Notes: generated by a model from the letters alone, not told the origin. Shown: positions 1 through 12,255, counted from the stretch's first letter. The stretch is DNA of 64,000 nucleotides from Nitrosovibrio sp. Nv4 (GCF_900215485.1 NZ_OCMZ01000001.1:558001-622000); one strand, 5' to 3'. Made by a program: numbers and translations.

Positions 1-578
1 ACACCAAAACCGCCGCGCAGCTTTTTATCGTAATATCCGATGGGAGGCGGCTTGATTATATCGAACAAACGGAACAGCAGAAACGCAAATGCTTGCCAGA
101 TCAGGTTATTGGGCGTAAGGAACAGTACCAGCAGGAAAGCGGTAATCTCATCCCAAACCATACCGCCGTGGTCGTGACTGCCCAGCGTCTTGCCGGTTAC
201 GCTACACGCCCAGATGCCAGCAACAAACATGACGTTGATCAGCAGGAAAAATTTAACCGGGTCGAGGACATAGTTAAACACCCAGAACAAGGGGAATGCC
301 GCGAGCGTCCCTGCGGTGCCGGGCGCAACCGGGCTTAGGCCTGCGCCACCACCGAACGCGATGAAATGCGCGGGGTGGTTCCGCACAAATGCCTTACTAG
401 GGCGTGGCGTGGCGGCGCCGGTGGACGGCGCAAGCCCAGGTCCTTCAGATCTGTCAGGCCCACCCGGTCCTTTTGCCGCCCCGGTCTCCCGTTCAGGCGG
501 TAGCAGGCTCTCGGGCGGGCTATCAGGCCGGCCGTCCATCCTGCTACCATGTGGATTACCCGATGTGGAAGTGGTCAT
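1..578 (-). CDS. pgpA: Phosphatidylglycerophosphatase A (3' end outside window)
   Basis: Dephosphorylates phosphatidylglycerophosphate to phosphatidylglycerol at the inner membrane. The minus strand reads from ATG at 578 to the window edge, 192 visible codons. The PgpA signature (FIAFGGGAGLSPVAPGTAGT) begins about residue 62 and is followed by hydrophobic segments and the DEI and YYDKKLRGGFG motifs; the final residues lie outside. About 50 residues before the domain are rich in Pro, Gly and Ser, an extension that typical PgpA proteins (about 165-170 aa) lack, so a later start is possible, but no better start codon is seen. The start overlaps the end of thiL by 23 bp, indicating coupling in the rib-nusB-thiL-pgpA operon. 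Confidence 0.88.
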   Translation of the reverse strand, partial: MTTSTSGNPHGSRMDGRPDSPPESLLPPERETGAAKGPGGPDRSEGPGLAPSTGAATPRPSKAFVRNHPAHFIAFGGGAGLSPVAPGTAGTLAAFPLFWVFNYVLDPVKFFLLINVMFVAGIWACSVTGKTLGSHDHGGMVWDEITAFLLVLFLTPNNLIWQAFAFLLFRLFDIIKPPPIGYYDKKLRGGFG

Positions 579-1530
579 AACCTTTTGTCTCCGGTGTTAC
601 TGCTCGGCCCGTAGCATCCAGCACGACCAATCCTTCTCCCTCGCAGACATCACCGATGCGTGTCAGTGGAATTCCTTGCTCACGGGAAAGCATTTCGATT
701 TTTGCTCGCTTCCGCCTGGAAGCCGTGAAGCAGAGTTCGTAGTCGTCTCCTCCGGCCAGCATGCATTGGATCGCCACCGGATGCGGGAGGTATCTTTTTA
801 CTGACGCCGAGCAATTTATCTCAGCCATTCTGATGACAGCCGCGACGTTTGAACGTTTCAGAATATGCTCCAGGTCGGCCAGCAGTCCGTCGGAGATATC
901 GATTGCGCTACGGGCCAGACCGATCAATCGCTGCCCCAAGGCGACCCGCGGCGTTGGAGTATGCAGCGCAGGCAGGCATTCTTCCATATCCCCGGTCTCA
1001 AGCACGATGCGCCGCTGCTGATGGGCAAGCGCCAGAGCGGCATCGCCCAAATGGCCGGATATCCAGATATCATCGCCCGGCCTGGCCCCGCTGCGGCGTA
1101 AAGCCTTTCCCTTCCCTACCTCGCCAATGATAGTCACACAGATATTGAGCGGGCCCCTGGTGGTATCTCCACCGATAAGCTCCACCTGATGTGCATGAGC
1201 AAGGTCGAAAAACCCGTCGGCGAACGACTGCAGCCACTTGTCATTCTCCCTCGCCACTGGTTCGGGTAGTGCCAGCGAAAGCATGACCCAGCGCGGGGTT
1301 GCACCCATCGCGGCCATGTCGGAAAGATTCACCGCCAGGGATTTGTGGCCCAACTTGCGCGGGTCGGCATCGGAAAAGAAATGCTGGCCGGATACCAGCA
1401 TATCGGTGGAAACTGCCAATTCCATTCCCGCGGGAGGCCTGATCAGAGCAGCATCATCTCCTATGCCTAATACGGCATGGGAGGCGGAACGGATAAAATA
1501 ACGCTGAATGATGTCGAATTCGGAGAGCAC
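556..1530 (-). CDS. thiL: Thiamine-monophosphate kinase
   Basis: Phosphorylates thiamine monophosphate to thiamine diphosphate, the active cofactor, in the cytoplasm. The 324-aa length is normal for ThiL. Visible family motifs are the N-terminal GIGDDAAL, the metal and substrate segment around residues 45-75 (LAVNLSDMAAMGATP), GGDTTRG near residue 120, the DISDGL motif near residue 215 and GGDDYELCF near residue 265. It lies 18 bp after nusB and overlaps pgpA, the standard betaproteobacterial order, so it is almost certainly transcribed with the riboflavin genes upstream. Confidence 0.96.
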   Translation of the reverse strand: MLSEFDIIQRYFIRSASHAVLGIGDDAALIRPPAGMELAVSTDMLVSGQHFFSDADPRKLGHKSLAVNLSDMAAMGATPRWVMLSLALPEPVARENDKWLQSFADGFFDLAHAHQVELIGGDTTRGPLNICVTIIGEVGKGKALRRSGARPGDDIWISGHLGDAALALAHQQRRIVLETGDMEECLPALHTPTPRVALGQRLIGLARSAIDISDGLLADLEHILKRSNVAAVIRMAEINCSASVKRYLPHPVAIQCMLAGGDDYELCFTASRRKRAKIEMLSREQGIPLTRIGDVCEGEGLVVLDATGRAVTPETKGYDHFHIG

Positions 1531-1548
1531 TTTTTTGGCGTTTTGCGA

Positions 1549-2094
1549 TCAAAACTTTGCACTGACCTCGGCTGCTCGCAGCTTGGCTGCCAATTTATCC
1601 AGTACACCGTTTACGTATTTATGTCCGTGCGTGCCGCCGTAGGTTTTGGCTAGCTCGACGGCTTCATTGATTATTGCCCGATAGGGTATTTCCGGGTGAC
1701 TCTCCAGCTCGTGGGTGCCGAGCAGCAGTATGGAAATTTCCACTGGACTGAGTTCCTTCAATGGCCGATCCAGATAAGGCTGAATCTGCTTCTCCAGTTG
1801 CGGTACATTCCCAAGCACACCTCGTAGCAGGCCCGAGAAATATTCCTCATCCGTCTTGGGGAATTCCCTCGTTTCGTGTAGCTGCGCTTCGATTGCCTCA
1901 GCGGTTCCGCCGGCCACGCACCACTGGTAAAGCCCTTGCAAAGCCAGTTCGCGGGCTTGGCGGCGGCGCGTTTTACGTCCCGGCCTGGTGTGCGGTTTGA
2001 CGGACGGCGTGTTGGCTGGCGCATCCGCTACCGGCTGGTTTGGTGGCTGATTTGGCTGGTTTCCCCGTTTGACTACCGGTTTGGTCTGTGTCAT
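1549..2094 (-). CDS. nusB: Transcription antitermination factor NusB
   Basis: NusB pairs with NusE (ribosomal protein S10) on boxA RNA to prevent premature termination, mainly in rRNA operons. The conserved all-helical domain starts near residue 43 (RRRQARELALQGLYQW) and ends with the usual segment around ELAKTYGGTHGHKYVNGVLD. At 181 aa it is longer than typical NusB (about 140-150) because of about 40 N-terminal residues rich in Pro, Gln and Asn with a short NQP repeat, probably disordered. It starts 10 nt after the ribH stop, so the two are coupled. Confidence 0.95.
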   Translation of the reverse strand: MTQTKPVVKRGNQPNQPPNQPVADAPANTPSVKPHTRPGRKTRRRQARELALQGLYQWCVAGGTAEAIEAQLHETREFPKTDEEYFSGLLRGVLGNVPQLEKQIQPYLDRPLKELSPVEISILLLGTHELESHPEIPYRAIINEAVELAKTYGGTHGHKYVNGVLDKLAAKLRAAEVSAKF

Positions 2095-2104
2095 TGCGCT
2101 AAAT

Positions 2105-2587
2105 TCATTGTGTCACTTCATCCAGTTCTCTGAGTAGATTTGCCATCTCTATCGCCACCTGCGCGGCTTCTGTTCCTTTCTGGCTCATCCGCGCCAATGC
2201 CTGGTCGTCGGTGTCGGTAGTAAGAATGCCGTTGGCAATAGGGATGCCGGTGTCCAATTGCACTGCGGCTACGCCGCTGGTGGACTGATTGGATACGACT
2301 TCAAAATGATAAGTATCGCCGCGTATCACAGAACCCAAGGCTATCAGTGCGTCGAACTGGTCGGTCAAAGCCATTTTTTGCAGCGCCATGGGAATTTCCA
2401 ACGCGCCGGGGACTGTCACCAGTAACATGGCCGCGTCGTCCACGCCCTGCTTCGCCAGTTCCGCGGTGCAGGCGCTGAGCAATCCCTCACTTACATCAAT
2501 GTTAAAACGACTCATAACGATGCCGATACGCAACTCGGCGCCGTCGAGATCGGGTTCAAGTTCAAGAATGTTTTCATATCGTGCCAT
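2105..2587 (-). CDS. ribH: 6,7-dimethyl-8-ribityllumazine synthase
   Basis: Condenses 5-amino-6-ribitylaminouracil with 3,4-dihydroxy-2-butanone 4-phosphate, the penultimate step to riboflavin. The 160-aa product has the lumazine synthase motifs: the SRFN segment near residue 27, VPGALEIP near residue 58 and [12 protein letters not shown] near residue 84, whose His is the catalytic residue. ATG at 2587 was chosen over an in-frame start 18 nt upstream because AAAGGAG lies 5 nt before it. It sits between ribBX and nusB in the same operon. Confidence 0.96.
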   Translation of the reverse strand: MARYENILELEPDLDGAELRIGIVMSRFNIDVSEGLLSACTAELAKQGVDDAAMLLVTVPGALEIPMALQKMALTDQFDALIALGSVIRGDTYHFEVVSNQSTSGVAAVQLDTGIPIANGILTTDTDDQALARMSQKGTEAAQVAIEMANLLRELDEVTQ

Positions 2588-2793
2588 GTTTGCTCCTTTA
2601 AACAAGATCTGGCTGCTACAGACGAAGAGTAAATCCGGACTATCCGAAAGCGAAAGCGGTTAAAGCTGCCATTAAAACCGGGCTTGCAAGTATCCGTTGG
2701 GAGACGCCAATTTACTCAGGTTGCCGCGGATACTGTTGGAAAATGTTTTTCCTGTTAACGAAAATGAAACGGTGCCAAATCTCGGCTGGATTT

Positions 2794-3909
2794 TCAGCGG
2801 TGCTGCGTCCGGCCTTTATTTATCGGCTCCAGATAGCCCGTTACCTCGAGCCCGAAACCCGTCATGCTGGGCATTTTTCGCGGGACGGCCAGTAGCCGCA
2901 TCTTGCCCACATCAAGGTCCTTGAGTATCTGCGCACCTATACCATAATCGCGCAGGTCCGTCCGGGCAACAATACGTTGGGATTTTGCCGGTACAACCCG
3001 TTCCATCAACTCCGCCGCGCTTTCCCTGCAGTGGAGCAGCACGATAACGCCGCTTTTCGCATTCGAGATTACGTGAAGCGTATCATTTACATTCCAGGAA
3101 TGGGTATCGTCCTTTATGTCGAGCAAATCCATGACCGAAAGCGGCTCATGCACACGCACCAGTGTTTCAGTGTCCGGATCAATCGTGCCTTTGATCAAAG
3201 CCAGGTGGGTAGCATTGACTGTTTTATCCAGATAGGCGACAAGCCGGAACTCGCCGTGAACTGTCTGGATGGAACGTTCGGCCATCCGTTTAACGAGGCT
3301 CTCGGTGCGGCTGCGGTAATGAATGAGATCAGCGATAGCACCGATCTTGAGTTGATGCTTTGCGGCAAATTCCACCAGATCCGGTAGACGAGCCATGCTT
3401 CCATCATCCTTCAGAATTTCGCAAATCACGGAGGCAGGACCAAGCCCCGCCAGATTCGCTAAATCACAACCGGCTTCCGTGTGCCCCGCCCGCACAAGTA
3501 CGCCTCCGTTCTGGGCCATCAGCGGAAAAATGTGTCCAGGCTGAACAATATCGTCGGGTTTTGCGTCACGATTCACCGCTGCCTGCACGGTGCGGGCACG
3601 GTCGGCGGCGGAAATGCCAGTCGTGACCCCGCTGGCCGCCTCGATGGAGGCCGTGAAATTCGTGCCCAGCGGAGAGCGATTCGACACTACCATGAGCGGC
3701 AGATTGAGCTTGCGGCAGCGCTCTTCGGTTAATGTCAGGCAAATCAGCCCACGGCCATGCGTCGCCATGAAATTGATGGCTTCGGGGGTGACGAAATCAG
3801 CCGCGAGTACTAGATCCCCTTCGTTTTCGCGATTTTCCTCATCTACGAGGATTACCATTTTGCCGGCCCTGATTTCGGCAACTATTTCCTGAATCGAACT
3901 GGTAACCAT
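2794..3909 (-). CDS. ribBX: RibBX: DHBP synthase with degenerate GTP cyclohydrolase II domain
   Basis: The N-terminal half (residues about 5-205) is a complete 3,4-dihydroxy-2-butanone-4-phosphate synthase, with the [11 protein letters not shown] motif and [12 protein letters not shown]. The C-terminal half aligns with GTP cyclohydrolase II (EFRLVAYLD, then VRVHEPLSV and [12 protein letters not shown]), but the zinc ligands expected as three closely spaced Cys residues are absent and the usual GRGIGL stretch is replaced by unrelated sequence. This matches the RibBX variant common in Proteobacteria, in which the second domain is not a cyclohydrolase; a separate ribA should exist elsewhere. ATG at 3909 with upstream GAGG is preferred over TTG at 3921. 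It begins 8 nt after the ribE stop. Confidence 0.9.
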   Translation of the reverse strand: MVTSSIQEIVAEIRAGKMVILVDEENRENEGDLVLAADFVTPEAINFMATHGRGLICLTLTEERCRKLNLPLMVVSNRSPLGTNFTASIEAASGVTTGISAADRARTVQAAVNRDAKPDDIVQPGHIFPLMAQNGGVLVRAGHTEAGCDLANLAGLGPASVICEILKDDGSMARLPDLVEFAAKHQLKIGAIADLIHYRSRTESLVKRMAERSIQTVHGEFRLVAYLDKTVNATHLALIKGTIDPDTETLVRVHEPLSVMDLLDIKDDTHSWNVNDTLHVISNAKSGVIVLLHCRESAAELMERVVPAKSQRIVARTDLRDYGIGAQILKDLDVGKMRLLAVPRKMPSMTGFGLEVTGYLEPINKGRTQHR

Positions 3910-3917
3910 GTCAAACC

Positions 3918-4532
3918 TCAACCATTATTCAGCGGCTCACGCGCCGCCAGCAAGCGTTCTACATATCGTGCAATCATATCGACTTCGAGATTTACCTTCG
4001 CGCCAAGACGCAAATCCTTCAATGTCGTTACAGCCAGGGTGTGAGGAATGAGATTGGTCTCCAACTCGTCTCCTTCTATTCGATTTACCGTCAAACTGAC
4101 GCCGTTCACCGTGATTGAACCTTTCCTGGCAATATACTTCAATAATGAGCGGGGCGCCTTGATCGCCAGTAAATAACTTTCTCCTGCCGGCTCGAACCTG
4201 ACCACATCACCGATGCCGTCCACGTGGCCGCTTACCAGATGGCCGTCGAGTCTGTCCGACAGGCGCAGTGCCCTTTCGAGGTTGACTCGCCCCCCCTGTT
4301 TATCCAGACCTTCGGTACAGCTCAATGTTTCGTATGATACATCCACCGAAAACGTTTCCTTTTCTAACACGACAACGGTGAGGCAGACACCATTTACCGA
4401 GATGCTATCCCCAGTTTTGATATCGCCCAGGTCCAGTTTGCCGGGCGCAGGGGCAATACTCAAGGCTATGCCACCCTCCCGTGAGACGGCTTGTTTTATC
4501 TCGCCAACCGCTTCGACAATTCCGGTGAACAT
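3918..4532 (-). CDS. ribE: Riboflavin synthase, alpha subunit
   Basis: Dismutates two molecules of 6,7-dimethyl-8-ribityllumazine to riboflavin, the last step of the pathway. The 204-aa protein has the internal duplication of this family: the N-terminal MFTGIVEAVGEI start and the two lumazine-binding repeats, each with a VNGVCLTV or VNGVSLTV motif. ATG at 4532 is chosen because the family always begins MFTGIV and GGAGG lies 5 nt upstream; the open frame extends further but without support. First gene of the ribE-ribBX-ribH-nusB-thiL-pgpA run. Confidence 0.96.
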   Translation of the reverse strand: MFTGIVEAVGEIKQAVSREGGIALSIAPAPGKLDLGDIKTGDSISVNGVCLTVVVLEKETFSVDVSYETLSCTEGLDKQGGRVNLERALRLSDRLDGHLVSGHVDGIGDVVRFEPAGESYLLAIKAPRSLLKYIARKGSITVNGVSLTVNRIEGDELETNLIPHTLAVTTLKDLRLGAKVNLEVDMIARYVERLLAAREPLNNG

Positions 4533-4688
4533 CAAACCCTCCAATTTCAAATACAATAACCTCTGATTGCACGCCTGTTCAGGACAAGAAGGCATGGGGC
4601 AATTTGCTGCGGGATCCTGAATGGCAATATACGCTAATGTCCAGCTTACATATTACACAAACACGTCGCGCAGGAACCAGCAACGAAA
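4533..4688. promoter_or_regulatory. Divergent intergenic region, ribE operon / regB
   Basis: About 156 bp between the divergent ribE operon and the sensor kinase gene must hold promoters for both. I looked for the conserved stretches of an FMN riboswitch upstream of ribE and did not see them. No individual promoter box could be assigned with confidence. Confidence 0.4.
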
Positions 4689-5954
4689 ATGTTCAGTGAT
4701 TCCAGCCAATCGCCGCTAAGCAAGAATTTGCACCGACTGTTCCTGCTCAGGAATATTGTCATTGCGGCTCAATGCCTGACTTTTGCACTGGCGCACTGGG
4801 TACTCGAAATGGAGCTGCCGTGGTCCGAAATGGTTGCGGTAGCGGTTATGCTGGGCGTCTTGAACGTCGCAACATGGATACGCCTCCGCCGCAAGTGGCC
4901 GGTTTCGAGCGTCGAGTTTTTTGTTCAGCTATTGGTTGATGTCTTTGCATTAAGCGCATTGCTGTATTTCAGCGGCGGCTCGACCAATCCTTTTATCTCT
5001 CTGTATCTCTTGCCGCTGACGATTGCCGCCGCCGCCTTGCCCTGGGCTTACACCTGGGTAATGGCCGCAATCACGATAAGCTGTTACACGCTGCTGCTTT
5101 TTTATTATGTACCGTTGCCGCATGATCATGAAGAGCATAACAGCGAGTTCAACCTGCATGTGTCCGGAATGTGGCTGGCATTTGTGCTAAGCACCGTATT
5201 GATCGCCTGGTTCGTTGTCAAGATGGGGATTTCGATACGCGAACGCGACAAGGACCTGGCACTGGCGCGCGAACAGGCATTACGTAATGAACAGATCATC
5301 GCGCTTGGGACATTGGCTGCAGGCGCGGCGCACGAACTCGGTACGCCGCTGGCAACGATGGCGGTGGTAACCGGGGAACTGCAGAATGAACATACGGAAA
5401 ATAGCGAATTTCAAGGCAATATCCGAATACTGCGCGATCAGATCACCCAGTGCAAGCGTACATTGACACAATTGCTGGCCGATGCCGGTCAAGCGCGAGC
5501 GGAAGACGGCAGCGGTCAGGCTGTCGATTATTTTTTGCGCCAGGTATTGGATAAATGGCAATTGATGCGGCCAGCCGTCCAGTTTACTTACCGCGGCAGC
5601 GGCGTACAGCCCGCTCCCCAAATCCTGAATACGCAGTTATTGAGCCAGTCGATTTTAAATCTGTTGAATAATGCGGCCGATGCCTCACTGAAACATATTG
5701 AGATAGAAGTGACCTGGAACTATGAGGAATTACACCTTAAAATACTCGACTACGGCGAGGGACTCACCGGGGAAGCCGTACAGCGCGCGGGCCAACCTTT
5801 CTTTACGAGCAAGGCGCCAGGGCAGGGTTTCGGAATCGGCTTATTTCTAGCGAACGCCAATATCGAGCGGTTTGGCGGCACTGTGCGCCTTACCAATCGG
5901 GAAGGCGGTGCCTGTACTCAAGTTATACTACCTCTGATACGGCAATCAATATGA
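4689..5954 (+). CDS. regB: RegB/PrrB-type redox-sensing histidine kinase
   Basis: Membrane sensor kinase of the RegB/PrrB/ActS family, which in other Proteobacteria reads quinone-pool redox state. The N-terminal 180 residues form about six membrane segments. The loop motif GGSTNPF (residues 96-102) matches the GGxxNPF quinone-interaction motif of RegB. The H-box is LGTLAAGAAHELGTPL with the phosphorylated His at 215, and the redox-active Cys of the family is present at 255 (RDQITQCKR). The HATPase end has NLLNNAADAS, DYGEGL and GFGIGLFLA. It overlaps the response regulator by 4 nt (ATGA). It is inserted between ribD and ribE, on the opposite strand to both. Confidence 0.9.
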   Translation: MFSDSSQSPLSKNLHRLFLLRNIVIAAQCLTFALAHWVLEMELPWSEMVAVAVMLGVLNVATWIRLRRKWPVSSVEFFVQLLVDVFALSALLYFSGGSTNPFISLYLLPLTIAAAALPWAYTWVMAAITISCYTLLLFYYVPLPHDHEEHNSEFNLHVSGMWLAFVLSTVLIAWFVVKMGISIRERDKDLALAREQALRNEQIIALGTLAAGAAHELGTPLATMAVVTGELQNEHTENSEFQGNIRILRDQITQCKRTLTQLLADAGQARAEDGSGQAVDYFLRQVLDKWQLMRPAVQFTYRGSGVQPAPQILNTQLLSQSILNLLNNAADASLKHIEIEVTWNYEELHLKILDYGEGLTGEAVQRAGQPFFTSKAPGQGFGIGLFLANANIERFGGTVRLTNREGGACTQVILPLIRQSI

Positions 5955-6511
5955 CAATGGTTACGACGATGGAAGTGGAGGATCGCCCCACTTTGCTGAT
6001 TGTCGACGACGATACGACTTTTTGTACCGTTCTCGCGAACGCAATGACAAAACGCGGGTTCGATGTCACCTGCGCGCATACCGTCGAACAGGCTTTGGAA
6101 TGTGTCGAGCTTTGCACGCCCGAATATGCGGTTATCGACCTCCGGCTACCCGGCACTTCCGGATTGACCCTGGTTGAAAAACTGCAAATGCTTGATCCCG
6201 GTACCCGCATAGTCATGTTGACTGGTTATGCCAGTATCGCCACTGCGGTGGAGGCTATCAAACTCGGGGCAACGCATTATCTGGCGAAACCCGTCGATGT
6301 GGATGAAATCTTGCTTGCATTTGAGCGCACTTCAGGCGATGCGGATGTGCAGATTCGCTCGCATCCGCTGTCGGTTGGGCGGCTTGAATGGGAATATATT
6401 CAGCGCGTCCTGAATGAGAACAAAGGCAATGTTTCCGTAACAGCGAGAATACTCAACATGCATCGCCGGACGCTGCAGCGAAAACTTACCAAATACCCGG
6501 CTAAAACATGA
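5951..6511 (+). CDS. regA: RegA/PrrA-type response regulator
   Basis: DNA-binding partner of the upstream kinase. The receiver domain (residues 13-130) has the acidic cluster LLIVDDDTTF, the phosphorylated Asp at 63 (YAVIDLRLPG), the conserved Thr in MLTGYAS and the Lys in AKPVD. The C-terminus is a FIS-type helix-turn-helix (WEYIQRVLNENKGNVS, then ARILNMHRRTLQRKL), as in RegA/PrrA/ActR. The 186-aa length is normal for the family. RegA proteins control respiratory, carbon fixation and nitrogen genes elsewhere; its targets here are unknown. Confidence 0.9.
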   Translation: MTMVTTMEVEDRPTLLIVDDDTTFCTVLANAMTKRGFDVTCAHTVEQALECVELCTPEYAVIDLRLPGTSGLTLVEKLQMLDPGTRIVMLTGYASIATAVEAIKLGATHYLAKPVDVDEILLAFERTSGDADVQIRSHPLSVGRLEWEYIQRVLNENKGNVSVTARILNMHRRTLQRKLTKYPAKT

Positions 6512-6549
6512 GGACAGCCCTAAAACCCTAAAACTTTTCTTGATGCCGT

Positions 6550-7659
6550 CTACGAAAAACGGCTGATGATACGAATGTCCGGCCCAATCGTTCGCAAATC
6601 ATGAATCTTGAGCGCACGCTTTTCCGCAAGATTCGATAATTCCGGCAGCTTTAACATGCCGCGCGCCATATCACCTATCAGATATGGCGCAAGATAAATC
6701 ACCAGCTCATCCACCAGTCCCGCCTGGATAAGCGAGCCATTCAATTTGCAGCCCGCCTCAACCAGCAGCTCGTTTATTTCAAAATCGGCAAGCCTCTGCA
6801 TCATTGCAGCCAGATCGACACCGTTATTTTCCCCCGGCAATACGATCACGCGCGCGCCCATGTCATGTAACGCCAGGATTTTACCCTCGCTGGCGCTTGT
6901 GGTAAAAATCAATTCTCCGCCCCCCCGCAACAGGCTGGCGTCCACTGGGATTTCCAGACGGCTATCCACTACCACCCGGAGCGGCTGCCTGATGTTTTCG
7001 CGACTGGTTTCCATGTGGCGGACCGTGAGTTGCGGATTGTCCGCCAGCACAGTGCCAATACCAGTCATGACTGCACAGGACCGGGCTCGGAGCCGATGGC
7101 CATCGCGCCGCGCTGCCTCACTGGTAATCCATTGGCTGATGCCATTGTTGAGTGCGGTCTTGCCATCGAGACTCGCCGCTATTTTCATTCTTACCCACGG
7201 TCGCCCATGCGTCATGCGGGCGATGAAACCGATATTCAGCGCCTTTGCTTCTGCTTCCATTAAACCGGTTTGCACTTCTATCCCGGCATTTTGCAGCAGC
7301 GCGCAGCCCCTGCCTGATACCAGGGGATTTGGGTCCTGCATGGCTGTTACGAGTCTGGCAATGCCAGCTTTGATCAATGCGTCGGCACAAGGAGGGGTGC
7401 GTCCATGATGACTGCACGGCTCCAGCGTAAGATAAGCAGTCGCGCCTCGCGCCGCCGCGCCGGCTGCAGCAAGAGCGTTTATTTCGGCATGAGGCTCGCC
7501 CGCGCGTTCGTGCCAGCCGCTGCCCACTACCTGATCGCCGCGCACCAGTACGCAGCCGACGCGGGGATTGGGGCTGGTGCTATACAGCCCTTTTTCGGCA
7601 AGCCGCAAGGCTTGGGCCATGTAGCCGTAATCGGTTGACGAGAACATATGGGAACCCAT
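6550..7659 (-). CDS. ribD: Bifunctional riboflavin deaminase/reductase RibD
   Basis: Catalyses the second and third steps of riboflavin synthesis after GTP ring opening. The N-terminal deaminase domain (residues 7-150) has the zinc motifs HAEINAL and PCSHHGRTPPC; the C-terminal reductase domain (residues 155-369) has VRMKIAASLDGKTAL and LLVEAGCKLNGSLI. The 369-aa length is typical. ATG at 7659 and a second in-frame ATG at 7647 are both possible; neither has a strong ribosome-binding site. The gene follows nrdR and is cut off from ribE by the regBA insertion. Confidence 0.95.
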   Translation of the reverse strand: MGSHMFSSTDYGYMAQALRLAEKGLYSTSPNPRVGCVLVRGDQVVGSGWHERAGEPHAEINALAAAGAAARGATAYLTLEPCSHHGRTPPCADALIKAGIARLVTAMQDPNPLVSGRGCALLQNAGIEVQTGLMEAEAKALNIGFIARMTHGRPWVRMKIAASLDGKTALNNGISQWITSEAARRDGHRLRARSCAVMTGIGTVLADNPQLTVRHMETSRENIRQPLRVVVDSRLEIPVDASLLRGGGELIFTTSASEGKILALHDMGARVIVLPGENNGVDLAAMMQRLADFEINELLVEAGCKLNGSLIQAGLVDELVIYLAPYLIGDMARGMLKLPELSNLAEKRALKIHDLRTIGPDIRIISRFS

Positions 7660-7748
7660 AATTCCGAAATGCGGGGCGCTGCTGCGACTTTCAGTTACTG
7701 CTCTGTCCAGTAGGGAATGATGAAGAGTTGCTGGATGCTGGGTTTGAA

Positions 7749-8228
7749 TCAGGCTTTTTTTACTGCCTTCCTCTTCTGCGGCCTTTGCATTTCCCTGATC
7801 GCGTTATGAAAATCGTCAGCGTCCTGAAAGCTCCTGTAAACCGAGGCAAAGCGGATATATGCGACCTTGTCCAGTTTATACAATTCCTCCATTACCATCT
7901 CGCCGATCCTGCGCGAAGGTATCTCGCGTTCGCCCAGACTCAAAAGCTTTTGCACGATGCGGTCCATCGCTGCATCCACCTCTCCGGTGGGAACAGGACG
8001 CTTGTGCAACGCTCTCATGAAACTGGTCAGCAGTTTCTTGCGATCGAACTCGGTGCGGTTGCCATCCTGTTTTACTACCTGAGGCAAACGCAGTTCCACC
8101 GTTTCATAGGTGGTAAAGCGTTTATCGCATACAGGGCAACGGCGGCGGCGGCGTATTCTGTCGCCTTCCTCGCTTACCCGGGAGTCGATTACGCTTGTGT
8201 CATCTGCATTGCAGAAGGGGCATTTCAT
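7749..8228 (-). CDS. nrdR: Transcriptional repressor NrdR
   Basis: Zinc-finger and ATP-cone repressor of ribonucleotide reductase genes. The 159-aa protein begins [17 protein letters not shown] and carries the second Cys pair in [14 protein letters not shown], giving the zinc ribbon; residues 49-139 form the ATP-cone. Between glyA and ribD, the standard position in betaproteobacteria. The start is fixed by the invariant MxCPxC N-terminus. Confidence 0.97.
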   Translation of the reverse strand: MKCPFCNADDTSVIDSRVSEEGDRIRRRRRCPVCDKRFTTYETVELRLPQVVKQDGNRTEFDRKKLLTSFMRALHKRPVPTGEVDAAMDRIVQKLLSLGEREIPSRRIGEMVMEELYKLDKVAYIRFASVYRSFQDADDFHNAIREMQRPQKRKAVKKA

Positions 8229-8325
8229 GATTCATATTCAAGTCAAGAGAATGAGCCGTTAAATCGGCCGGTGCTGCCCATAGCCGCTCCCCCTGCGGCA
8301 GCGGCAATTTCGACCCTTGCACAAA

Positions 8326-9576
8326 TCAACGCTGATAAACGGGGAATTTCGCACATAGGGATCTTGCCTCATGCGCCACGTGCGAAAGCACCGCGACATC
8401 GGCGGGCGCATCCAGCACATCGGCAACCAGATTCGCCAGTTGTTCCGCTTCAATTTCCTTGAAACCACGCGTCGTCATGGCTGGCGTGCCGATACGGATC
8501 CCGCTGGTGACAAAAGGCTTTTGCGGATCATTGGGTATGGCATTCTTGTTGACGGTGATGTGCGCCAACTCCAGCGACTCGGCCGCCTGCTTGCCGGTAA
8601 TATGCTTGGGGCGCAAGTCCACCAGAAACATATGACAATCGGTGCGCCCGGAGACGATGCGCAGACCGCGCTCCTGCAACACCTTGGTCATCACGCGCGC
8701 GTTATCGATCACCTGTTCCTGGTAATTCTTGAATTCTTCGCTGGCGGCTTCTTTGAAAGCTACCGCCTTGGCTGCGATTACGTGCATCAGTGGGCCGCCC
8801 TGAGTTTGGGGAAAAATGGCTGAATTAAGCGCTTTCTCATGCTCCGGCCTGGCCATGATGAATCCGCCGCGCGGCCCGCGCAATGTTTTGTGCGTGGTGC
8901 TCGTGACAAAATCTGCAATGCCGACAGGGTTGGGATAATACCCTGCTGCTACCAATCCTGCGTAGTGCGCCATATCGACGAATAAATAGGCGCCCACTTC
9001 ATCGGCGATCTTGCGAAAACGCTTCCAGTCTATCACTAACGCATAAGCGGAAGCCCCTGCAACGATCATTTTAGGCTTGTGTTCGTGCGCGAGGCGTGCC
9101 ACTTCTTCGTAATCGAGCTCTTCGGTTTTTGGATCGAGTCCGTAGGAAACCGCATTGAAAATTTTGCCGCTGAGATTGACCGAGGCGCCGTGAGTCAAAT
9201 GCCCGCCATGGGCGAGCGACATGCCAAGGAGCGTATCGCCCGGCTTCAGGGCCGTCAAATACACCGCGGCGTTGGCCTGCGATCCGGAATGCGGCTGAAC
9301 ATTCACATATTCCGCATTAAACAGCGCCTTTACCCGGTCTATTGCAAGCTGTTCCACTACGTCGACATATTCGCAACCTCCGTAATAACGCTTGCCGGGG
9401 TAGCCCTCCGCGTATTTGTTGGTCAGCACCGTTCCTTGCGCCTGCATCACCGCCGGGCTGGCATAGTTCTCGGAGGCGATCAACTCGATATATTCTTCCT
9501 GCCGTTGTATTTCACCTTTGATTGCCTGCCAGACATCGGGGTCAACGCTTTCCAGGGTTAATTTCGGGGACAACAT
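8326..9576 (-). CDS. glyA: Serine hydroxymethyltransferase
   Basis: PLP enzyme converting serine and tetrahydrofolate to glycine and 5,10-methylene-tetrahydrofolate, the main one-carbon source. The 416-aa length is standard. Motifs include [15 protein letters not shown] near the N-terminus, [14 protein letters not shown], and the PLP-lysine segment [13 protein letters not shown]. First gene of a glyA-nrdR-ribD run; about 97 bp separate it from nrdR. Confidence 0.98.
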   Translation of the reverse strand: MLSPKLTLESVDPDVWQAIKGEIQRQEEYIELIASENYASPAVMQAQGTVLTNKYAEGYPGKRYYGGCEYVDVVEQLAIDRVKALFNAEYVNVQPHSGSQANAAVYLTALKPGDTLLGMSLAHGGHLTHGASVNLSGKIFNAVSYGLDPKTEELDYEEVARLAHEHKPKMIVAGASAYALVIDWKRFRKIADEVGAYLFVDMAHYAGLVAAGYYPNPVGIADFVTSTTHKTLRGPRGGFIMARPEHEKALNSAIFPQTQGGPLMHVIAAKAVAFKEAASEEFKNYQEQVIDNARVMTKVLQERGLRIVSGRTDCHMFLVDLRPKHITGKQAAESLELAHITVNKNAIPNDPQKPFVTSGIRIGTPAMTTRGFKEIEAEQLANLVADVLDAPADVAVLSHVAHEARSLCAKFPVYQR

Positions 9577-9783
9577 GGCGGTTCAGTCCTTTGATATTTT
9601 TAGAAAATGAATCGGGCATTTTACCACTGGTAATCTGCCGAAGAATCCGGTTAGTCTTCTTAATTTTAAATGGCTTCGAACTCTTATGTTCCAGCGCTCA
9701 ACACCAGAAAACTGGACGCATATGCACCGGGAAGTGCCACGAGATTGCAAGGTTTTTGCATTTTAAGCGGCAATGCACATCCA

Positions 9784-12228
<2,445 letters not shown>

Positions 12229-12241
12229 TCAGTTGTTTTCA

Positions 12242-12255
12242 GTTTCACGTGAAAC
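12242..12255. promoter_or_regulatory. parS: parS-like centromere site 1
   Basis: The palindrome GTTTCACGTGAAAC matches the central 14 positions of the universal ParB-binding parS consensus TGTTTCACGTGAAACA; only the outermost base on each side differs. It lies just upstream of gyrB, between dnaN and gyrB, and about 10.5 kb from parAB. Confidence 0.85.

Noticed and set aside
4533-4688. Possible FMN riboswitch upstream of ribE
   Set aside because: The conserved stretches of an FMN aptamer are not visible and the space is short.
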